Assembly (NCBI GenBank): GCA_964387685.1
Contig: CAYLXK010000023.1
Span: 1 to 64,000, forward strand
Direction: 5' to 3'
DNA: 64,000 nt
Origin: Bryobacter sp964387685
GTDB lineage: Bacteria > Acidobacteriota > Terriglobia > Bryobacterales > Bryobacteraceae
Positions 55,551 through 61,810 of the stretch are shown piece after piece. A program made the translations under genes and the position numbers. Under the pieces are notes generated by a model. It saw only the letters and a program-made list of their open reading frames with translations, made no database searches and was not told the origin of the DNA. Each line of letters begins with the position of its first letter. Position 1 is the first letter of the stretch.

Positions 55551-57005
55551 GTGACTTTTGGCCCGGACCCGGCAATAGGACTACCGAAGCCGATGACTTG
55601 GATTCCGACTAGTGGCGCCGCCCGGACCTCCCTCCCATGGGCGGCGTTGCTGATCGCCTCGGAGCTGCTTTACCTTTCCCTGCTGCGGCTGGACGCCAGG
55701 AATGGGCTGGGACCGGTGGTGGCTTTCCTGCTCAGCATGGCCGCCCTTTTCGCCCTCTATGCGGGGGGCGCGTATTTGGCCCGCTCGGGTGGGCTGCGCT
55801 GGATCGCCGCGGGCGCCGTGCTCTTCCGGCTCTCGCTCCTGCCCGCGGGGCTGCCGTACGATGCGGCACCGGGCGAGCTAGCCCGTCTGCTCGAAGCCGA
55901 CCTGAAAGGCGAAGCGGTTGTTTTTGAGCGCTTCCAGTTATTCGACGACGATATATGGCGCTACCTGTGGGACGGTCATGTTAGTGCGCAAGGCGCCAAT
56001 CCCTATACTGCCGCTCCCGCCAGCGTAAGTAGCGAGGGCCCTTGGGAAGATATTCGCCAGAACATCAATTATCCCGAGATCCCGACGCTGTATCCGCCGC
56101 TGGCGCAGGGTCTGTTCCGGCTATCTCACGCGATCGCGCCCGGCAGTGTGCTGGCGATGAAGGCCTTGCTGGTGGCGGCGGATTTGGGGGCCTGCGTTTT
56201 CCTCTTTCTAACCCTGCGGCGTTTGGGTATGTCGGGCGAGTTGGTGCTGCTCTATGCCTGGAACCCACTGGTGATCAAAGTCTTTGCCGGCAGCGGGCAT
56301 GTGGACGCGTTGGCCGTCTTTTGCTTGGCGGCATTAGGTTACGCCATGGCGGCGGGTTGGTGGAAGGGGGCGGCGATCGCCTTGGCTCTCAGCATCTTGG
56401 CTAAGTTGTTCCCCGCGGTGCTCTTGCCGCTGGTGGCGCGTAGGGTTGGTTGGCGGAATGTAGCCTTGCTGGTCGCAGTGGTGGGCTTGGGCTATCTTCC
56501 GTTTGCCGGCGCGGGTGCGGGAATGTGGGAGGGGCTGGGAATATTTGCGCAGTTCTGGCGCTTCAATGGAGGGCCTTTCCAAGTCTTCGAGGCTATCCTG
56601 CCGGGCTTGGGACGCACTGTGGCGATGGCGGCGCCGCTGGGGCTGGCCTGCTGGCTAGCCTGGCGCGGGGCCGATTTTTTGCCGAGCGCGGCCTGGACCC
56701 TGGGCACGGCGCTGATTTTGAGCCCGGCCGTGATGCCGTGGTACGTAACTTTGCTTTTGCCGTTTTCCGTTCTGGCGGGGCAACGCGTTTGGATTTATTT
56801 CAGCGCGGCTGTTTGCCTTGCTTTCCACGTCATGATCGATCAGCGCGAGTATCCTTGGGTGCTGGCGCTTGAGTATCTACCCATCTTGATTCTTACCTTG
56901 AGGTCTTTCGATGTTACGCAACTGGATGTTTCTACCGCTTTTTCTCACTCTTTCCTGCGCCGGGGCTTTGGCCCAAGGCAGCGGGTCTACCGCCCCGCCC
57001 CCTAG
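55551..57005 (+). CDS. GT87-like polytopic glycosyltransferase
   Basis: A 484-residue membrane protein with about ten helices. The acidic loop FQLFDDDIWRYLWDGHVSAQ followed by GANPYTAAP, and the later YPPLAQGLFRL and WNPLVIKVFAGSGHVDALAV, match GT-C enzymes that use polyprenyl-phosphate sugars (GT87 and related). The start could be GTG 55551 or ATG 55593. The last roughly 30 residues overlap the next gene by 95 bases and look unlike a membrane protein; an ancestral stop near LRSFD may have been lost. Confidence 0.82.
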   Translation: MTFGPDPAIGLPKPMTWIPTSGAARTSLPWAALLIASELLYLSLLRLDARNGLGPVVAFLLSMAALFALYAGGAYLARSGGLRWIAAGAVLFRLSLLPAGLPYDAAPGELARLLEADLKGEAVVFERFQLFDDDIWRYLWDGHVSAQGANPYTAAPASVSSEGPWEDIRQNINYPEIPTLYPPLAQGLFRLSHAIAPGSVLAMKALLVAADLGACVFLFLTLRRLGMSGELVLLYAWNPLVIKVFAGSGHVDALAVFCLAALGYAMAAGWWKGAAIALALSILAKLFPAVLLPLVARRVGWRNVALLVAVVGLGYLPFAGAGAGMWEGLGIFAQFWRFNGGPFQVFEAILPGLGRTVAMAAPLGLACWLAWRGADFLPSAAWTLGTALILSPAVMPWYVTLLLPFSVLAGQRVWIYFSAAVCLAFHVMIDQREYPWVLALEYLPILILTLRSFDVTQLDVSTAFSHSFLRRGFGPRQRVYRPAP

Positions 57006-57306
57006 CGGCGGCGGGGGAGCTTCCCTGGACATTCCCTTCCAGGTGACGCGGATCCTAGATGGCAAAGTGGCCTCGGTCGATGCCGAACGCCGCATCTTGA
57101 TTGTGGAGGACAAAAAGGGCAAGAAGAGCGAATTCCGCTTGAATAGCCGTTCGCGAATCAAGGCGGACAAGAAGACGGAGTTTGGCGCCAAGAAGAATGT
57201 GGAGATAGCCGACTTCCAGGTGGGCGACCCGGTGCGCGTGGTCTATGATCCGGATGCGTCAACGGTGATCGAGCTGCGGCTGCTGTATGTGAAAAAGGCG
57301 GCCTAG
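56911..57306 (+). CDS. Small secreted protein of unknown function
   Basis: A 131-residue protein with a signal peptide (MLRNWMFLPLFLTLSCAGALAQ), a Pro/Gly linker (26-37) and a basic beta-rich domain (VTRILDGKVASVDAERRILI, FGAKKNVEIADFQVGDPVRV), similar in style to small OB-like or DUF5666-type exported domains. GAGG precedes the ATG by 7 bases even though it lies within the preceding gene. The function is unknown. Confidence 0.75.
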   Translation: MLRNWMFLPLFLTLSCAGALAQGSGSTAPPPSGGGGASLDIPFQVTRILDGKVASVDAERRILIVEDKKGKKSEFRLNSRSRIKADKKTEFGAKKNVEIADFQVGDPVRVVYDPDASTVIELRLLYVKKAA

Positions 57307-57309
57307 CCG

Positions 57310-58122
57310 CTACATACCCGGCAGGCGGCAGATGCCGATGAGGGGGTCCCGGGCCGAGAGATCGAAGGAACCGGAGGAATAGGTCAGCGTCAGCGTATTG
57401 GTTTGCGGCCCCCCGTGCAGAATGCGGCGGGAGCGCGACTCACTGACGCGGACGATGGCGGCATTGCCGGCGCGCAGCAGTACCGAGCTAATGATGGCGA
57501 TGTGGCCGGAGAAGATCAGGATGTCATCCGCGGCGACGTCGGCGATGTTATTGCGGCGCACGCCGCCCGCTTTCTTGGAATTGTTCCAATAGGTTTCTTC
57601 CGGGTTATTGGGGTCAACGCCTAGGGCGGGGTATTTAGAGGCGATGTAGTTACCCACGAAGCCGTTGCAATCTGTGCCCATGTACTGGGCGACTATGGTT
57701 TGCAGGTCTGTAACCGTCTTGCCTTCGAGCTTGACTAAGTGGCAGCGCCAGTAGTTGATGAACTGAATAAACTGCCGCATCAACGTAGGTCCCGCTTTGC
57801 CGCCAAAGGCCTTTTGGAAGTCCGAGGCGGGGATGCCGGGGACGGGGTCGATGCTGCAGGTGAGGCGGTAGCAGCCGTCGACGCGCAAGACGCCGGATTC
57901 AGGGTCTTTGGACATTTTCTTGAAGAAAGACAGAAGCGCGTCCTTGAAGTCCAGCCGCTGCGCGTAGGTGAGCCCGTGGTAGCAGGTGTAAAGGGCATTG
58001 GAGTATTCGCGGACGGGGGTAGGGGTTCTCAAGCCGCCATAGAGGCGCGTGGGGCCGTTATACGGGCTGAATTCTGGTACTTCGAGGTTGTGGTACTGGC
58101 GTACAAAGTCATCGGCAATCAT
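57310..58122 (-). CDS. NlpC/P60-like cysteine peptidase/amidase candidate
   Basis: A 270-residue protein with no signal peptide. GTDCNGFVGNYI (Cys152) resembles the DCSGFV nucleophile motif of NlpC/P60 enzymes, and DDILIFSGHIAII (His207) resembles the catalytic His strand, with a spacing normal for the fold. The first 130 residues are not recognised. If active it would cut peptidoglycan peptides or amides. A third catalytic residue was not assigned. The assignment is by motif only. Confidence 0.6.
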   Translation of the reverse strand: MIADDFVRQYHNLEVPEFSPYNGPTRLYGGLRTPTPVREYSNALYTCYHGLTYAQRLDFKDALLSFFKKMSKDPESGVLRVDGCYRLTCSIDPVPGIPASDFQKAFGGKAGPTLMRQFIQFINYWRCHLVKLEGKTVTDLQTIVAQYMGTDCNGFVGNYIASKYPALGVDPNNPEETYWNNSKKAGGVRRNNIADVAADDILIFSGHIAIISSVLLRAGNAAIVRVSESRSRRILHGGPQTNTLTLTYSSGSFDLSARDPLIGICRLPGM

Positions 58123-58284
58123 GGGCGATTCTCCTCCACCAAGATAGCGGCAGGAGGGTGAGTTTTGGTCTCATCTTAAGGTCAGAAAGCCATGTTGACA
58201 ATTTGATGACAGTGGGGCCAGGTTCTGCTAGGGGCAAAGGCCGGAGGGCCGGATTCAAGCTGGTGGCGGGGACCGTCTTTCGCG

Positions 58285-58290
58285 TAAACT
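58285..58290 (+). promoter_or_regulatory. Candidate -10 box (TAAACT) before DUF3179 gene
   Basis: TAAACT ends 9 bases before the ATG at 58300, and no clear Shine-Dalgarno is present. A leaderless or very short leader is possible. Confidence 0.3.
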
Positions 58291-58299
58291 TGGTGGTTC

Positions 58300-59460
58300 A
58301 TGATCGGCCTGGCCTGGTTGTCCGCCTTGATCTCGGTGCTTTGTCTCACGTATCCGCTTTATGTAATTCGGCCCTTTCGCGCGCAAGGCGAGGCCGAATT
58401 GCAATTGGCCCTGTTAGTAATGGAGTGGAGGGTGTGGATGGCACCTGTTGCGCTCGTGGCGTGTGGATACGCGGCATACCGCTTGTGGAGGGCGAAGCGA
58501 CGCTGGCTGCCGATTGGGACGTTAGTACTAGCAGCGGCGGGGACGGTGGGGTCGCGGGTCAACGTTTTCGAGAAGATGTTTCACCCGATTGACGAGGCTC
58601 GGTTCCTGACGATCGCCACGGCGCATTTGGACGAACGGGACCGGGTCCTGGCGATCGAGCGCGGGGGCGCGGCGCGGGCCTATCCAGTGGCCAACCTTGC
58701 CTATCACCACCTCGTGAACGATGCGCTAAGCGGGCATCCGGTGGTGGCGACTTATTGAACGCTATGCCACACCGGTCTGGTGTGGAGCCGACAGGTGGGG
58801 AAACTCACTCTGACTTTCCGTTTGGCCGGAATCAATAATCAAAACTTTCTGATGCGGGACGAGCAGACGGGCTCTTTCTGGCAGCAGATTTCGGGAAGAG
58901 CCATTGCAGGCCCCTTGCGGGGCCAGCAGTTGGTTCTGGTGCCGTGTGACGAATTGAACTTCGGTACTTGGAGGAAAGAGGCGCCACAAGGGACGGTGCT
59001 GGCGCCGGTGCCGGAGTTCGAGGCGAACTATGCCAAGCGGGATTGGGAAGCGCGAATGGCGAAGTCGCCGACGGTGCTGAGCTATGCCGAGGAAGGTTTG
59101 GAGCCCAGAACGCTGGTGCTGGGCGTGAGCGCTTTTGGGGCGGCGCGCGCTTACCGCAAGGAAGATGTACTGCGCGAGAAGCTGATTCTCGACACGCTCG
59201 CCGGGCGGCCGGTGATGGTTGTGGTGGCGGCGGATGGGGCGTCGATCCGGGTCTTTGAAAGGAAAACGGACGAAGATTTTTACCGTTTGACGGAGCCCGG
59301 CGAGGCGCTGCTCGTTGATAGCGCGGGGAAGCGCTGGAACTTCCGGGGCTGCGAGGTAGGGGGGGCGAGATGCCTAACGCGACTAACGGCCATTGAGGAC
59401 TACTGGTTCGACTGGCGGCACTACCAGCGGCAAACGACGGTCTTCGGGGCTAGCCGCTAG
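58300..59460 (+). CDS. DUF3179 membrane protein, candidate selenoprotein (in-frame TGA at codon 153)
   Basis: Read with the TGA at 58756-58758 as one residue, the frame gives a 386-residue protein. Three N-terminal membrane helices (about 1-22, 46-63, 69-86) precede a DUF3179 domain: ARAYPVANLAYHHLVNDALS, PVVATY-[TGA]-TLCHTGLVWSR, FRLAGINNQNFLMRDEQTGS, WQQISGRAIAGPL, and a C-terminal half ending FDWRHYQRQTTVF, a typical family end. In DUF3179 the TGA position is the first Cys of CxxC, so the product would be UxxC. Both sides stay conserved and in frame. The alternatives are a Cys-to-stop nonsense mutation (TGC or TGT to TGA) or a sequencing error. DUF3179 has no established biochemical role. 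Confidence 0.75.
58756..58788 (+). promoter_or_regulatory. Candidate bacterial SECIS element after TGA
   Basis: Eight bases after the TGA, CCACACC (58767-58773) and GGTGTGG (58779-58785) form a perfect 7-bp stem closed by the loop GGTCT (58774-58778). The GGUCU loop is that of the E. coli fdhF SECIS, which SelB recognises. A lower GCT/AGC pairing (58761-58763/58786-58788) leaves ATG as a 5' bulge containing a U. The distance from TGA to the loop is 15 bases, a little shorter than in fdhF. Partly forced by coding of CHTGLVW, but the fit is striking. Confidence 0.65.
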
Positions 59461-59619
59461 GATCGGCCGGGAGGCGTCGATCCAGATCTGTTCGGGCACA
59501 AAGTCGTCGTCCCAAAAGCGGACAATTGAGCGGTGGTGCGGGATTCCGGCGTGCAGGGTGAACTTATTGAAACAAAGGGAGTTGCACGAATAGCCTCGGT
59601 CTGGCCGCTGGCGTGCATT
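59383..59619 (-). pseudogene. Possible gene fragment antisense to DUF3179 end
   Basis: On the minus strand an open frame without ATG, GTG or TTG start reads KFTLHAGIPHHRSIV, RFWDDDFVPEQIWIDASRP and ends VVLNGR. Its composition (W, D, F, H, high GC at third positions) looks protein-like. A possible start (ATG at about 59617) lies in another frame, which would need a frameshift. No family is recognised; it may be chance. Confidence 0.2.
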
Positions 59620-59636
59620 CTAAGGCGGCGGACTCC

Positions 59637-60902
59637 ATGGATATCAAACGCGAAGGTGTGGGCCGCAAGAAACTGATTCGCCGGATTGCGCTGGGCGTCT
59701 TTGCGGTGGCGGCGCTGGGGGCGACGACTTACGGATTGAGCCGCTTGAAGCCGGCGGCGCCGAGTGTGGAATGGGCGACGTTGTGGCCGGACACTGTGAA
59801 GCGCGGGAGTATGATCCGCAATGTGCGCGGTTTGGGGACGCTGGTGCCGGAGGAGATTCTCTTTGTGCCGGCAGCGAGCGAGGGCCGGGTGGAACGGCGC
59901 CTGATGCTGCCGGGGACGACCGTTACGGCCAATACGGTGATTCTCGAACTGACGAATCCAGAATTGATGACGGCCCTGGACGATGCGCAATGGGCGGTGA
60001 AGGCGGCCGAGGCGGAAATGCTCGATTTGAAGGTGCGCCTGGAGCGGGACCGCTTGCAGCAAAAGGCGTCGACCGCGCAGGTAAACAGCGACCAGGTGCA
60101 GGCGCAACTGACTTACGAGCGCGATGAGAAGTTATTCCAGGAAGGGCTAACTCCGAACCTAACTTTGCGCTTGTCGCGCGCGAAGGCCGAGGAGTTGAAG
60201 TCGCGCCTGGAAATCGAGCAGGAGCGCCTGCGCATTGCCGATGACATGATCAGGGCGCAGATTGAGGCCAAGCGCGTGGGCATTGAAAAGCTGCGGGCGG
60301 CCTACGACTTAAAGAAAAACCAAGTGAAGGATCTGCAGGTGCGAGCGGGCGTGGATGGGGTGCTGCAGGATTTGCCGGTACAAGTAGGGCAGCGCGTGAC
60401 GCTGGGCACGGTGCTGGCCAAGGTGAGCCAGCCGTGGCGATTGAAGGCGGAGCTGAAAATCCCGGAAACGCAAGTGAACGAGATCCGTATGGGTATGAAA
60501 GCGGACATCGATACGCGCAACGGAGTGATTCCGGGCGTGGTGGCGCGCATTGATCCCGCGGCGGTGAACGGAACCGTGACCGTCGATGTTCGTCTACAAG
60601 GAGAACTGCCGCAAGGCGCACGGCCGGACCTGAGCGTGGACGGCATGATCGAGATCGAAAAGTTGAACGATGTGCTCTACGTGGGCCGGCCGGTGATCGG
60701 GCAGCAGAATGCCACGATTGGGCTGTTCCGGGTGAATCCGGGAGATGGGGCCAAAGAAGCCGAACGGGTGCAGGTAAAGCTGGGACGCACGTCGGTGAAC
60801 ACGGTAGAGATCTTGAGCGGTTTGAAACTAGGGGATCAGGTGATCCTCTCCGATATGAGCCAGTGGGACAGCCACAACCGAATCCGCTTCAGCGGCAAAT
60901 AG
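59637..60902 (+). CDS. MacA/HlyD-like periplasmic adaptor protein
   Basis: A 421-residue adaptor with an N-terminal membrane anchor (about 15-33), barrel-sandwich halves (GLGTLVPEEILFVPAASEGRV; VRAGVDGVLQDLPVQVGQRV), a long coiled coil between (about 115-225), and beta-barrel and membrane-proximal domains. It would link the ABC permease to an outer-membrane factor in tripartite export. First gene of the operon with the ATPase and permease. An in-frame ATG at 59613 is less likely. Confidence 0.92.
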   Translation: MDIKREGVGRKKLIRRIALGVFAVAALGATTYGLSRLKPAAPSVEWATLWPDTVKRGSMIRNVRGLGTLVPEEILFVPAASEGRVERRLMLPGTTVTANTVILELTNPELMTALDDAQWAVKAAEAEMLDLKVRLERDRLQQKASTAQVNSDQVQAQLTYERDEKLFQEGLTPNLTLRLSRAKAEELKSRLEIEQERLRIADDMIRAQIEAKRVGIEKLRAAYDLKKNQVKDLQVRAGVDGVLQDLPVQVGQRVTLGTVLAKVSQPWRLKAELKIPETQVNEIRMGMKADIDTRNGVIPGVVARIDPAAVNGTVTVDVRLQGELPQGARPDLSVDGMIEIEKLNDVLYVGRPVIGQQNATIGLFRVNPGDGAKEAERVQVKLGRTSVNTVEILSGLKLGDQVILSDMSQWDSHNRIRFSGK

Positions 60903-60914
60903 GAGATAACGAGC

Positions 60915-61634
60915 ATGAGCGAGTACACGCAAGACCTCTTGACGATGGACGCGGTAACGAAGGTGTTCTATACGGACGAGGTAGAGACGCACGCCTTGAG
61001 CGGCATCCACTTGAACATCAAGAAGGGCGAGTATGTGTCGATTTCGGGCCCGTCGGGCTGCGGAAAGTCGACGTTGCTCGCGATCCTGGGACTGCTCGAT
61101 TCACCGTCCTCGGGTAGCTATGTATTGAATGGCCGCCCGGTGCAGAGCTTGAAGATGAGCGAGCGGGCGCGGATTCGGAATCGCGAAATTGGATTCATCT
61201 TCCAGGCCTTCAACCTGATTGGCGATTTGAACGTGTATGAGAACGTGGAACTGCCGCTGACTTATCGCGGGATGTCGGGCGCGGAGCGCAAGAAGCGCGT
61301 GCACGAGGCGCTGGAGCGCGTGGGCATGGGCCACCGGGTGAAGCACTATCCTTCGCAGCTCTCCGGCGGCCAACAGCAGCGCGTGGCCGTGGCGCGGGCT
61401 TTGGCTGGGGACCCGGCGATTCTACTGGCGGACGAACCGACGGGGAACCTGGATTCGGCCAATGGCGAAGCGGTGATGGACCTGATGCGCGAACTGCATC
61501 GCGGCGGGTCTACGATCTGCATCGTGACGCACGACCCGCGCTATGCGCGTTATGCCGACCGCACGATTAAGCTCTTCGACGGCCGGATTGTAGAAGAGAC
61601 CAACGAAATGGCGACCGCCAGCAGCGAGGCTTGA
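60915..61634 (+). CDS. MacB/LolD-type ABC transporter ATPase
   Basis: A 239-residue ATPase with Walker A GPSGCGKST (45-53), Q-loop IFQAFNLIGDLNVYENV, signature LSGGQQQRVAVARAL, Walker B ILLADEPTGNLDS, and a switch His in IVTHDPRYA. The family energises mechanotransmission-type exporters (MacB, LolCDE, FtsE). RBS AGGAG precedes the ATG. The adaptor lies upstream and a small membrane gene follows 2 bases after the stop. Confidence 0.96.
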   Translation: MSEYTQDLLTMDAVTKVFYTDEVETHALSGIHLNIKKGEYVSISGPSGCGKSTLLAILGLLDSPSSGSYVLNGRPVQSLKMSERARIRNREIGFIFQAFNLIGDLNVYENVELPLTYRGMSGAERKKRVHEALERVGMGHRVKHYPSQLSGGQQQRVAVARALAGDPAILLADEPTGNLDSANGEAVMDLMRELHRGGSTICIVTHDPRYARYADRTIKLFDGRIVEETNEMATASSEA

Positions 61635-61636
61635 TC

Positions 61637-61795
61637 ATGAAACACGTAGACCGCTATTTCGAGCTGCTGCCGGTGCTGGTGATTGCGCTGATTCTGGTAT
61701 TGGCCGACGCGGGCCGGGAGGCCTTGCGACAGGGGCCCCTGGCGCCGGTGTTGATTCAAGCGCCGACGGAATCCCCGAGACTGATTTTCCGCTAA
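61637..61795 (+). CDS. Small membrane protein in ABC exporter operon (52 aa)
   Basis: A 52-residue gene squeezed between the ATPase stop (2 bases upstream) and the permease RBS, which begins at its stop codon. The product has one hydrophobic helix (YFELLPVLVIALILVLADAG, residues 7-26) and a short C-terminal tail (PVLIQAPTESPRLIFR). Tight spacing on both sides argues that it is real. The role is unknown: possibly a small accessory subunit of the exporter. Confidence 0.7.
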   Translation: MKHVDRYFELLPVLVIALILVLADAGREALRQGPLAPVLIQAPTESPRLIFR

Positions 61796-61810
61796 AGGAG
61801 AAGCGAGCAA

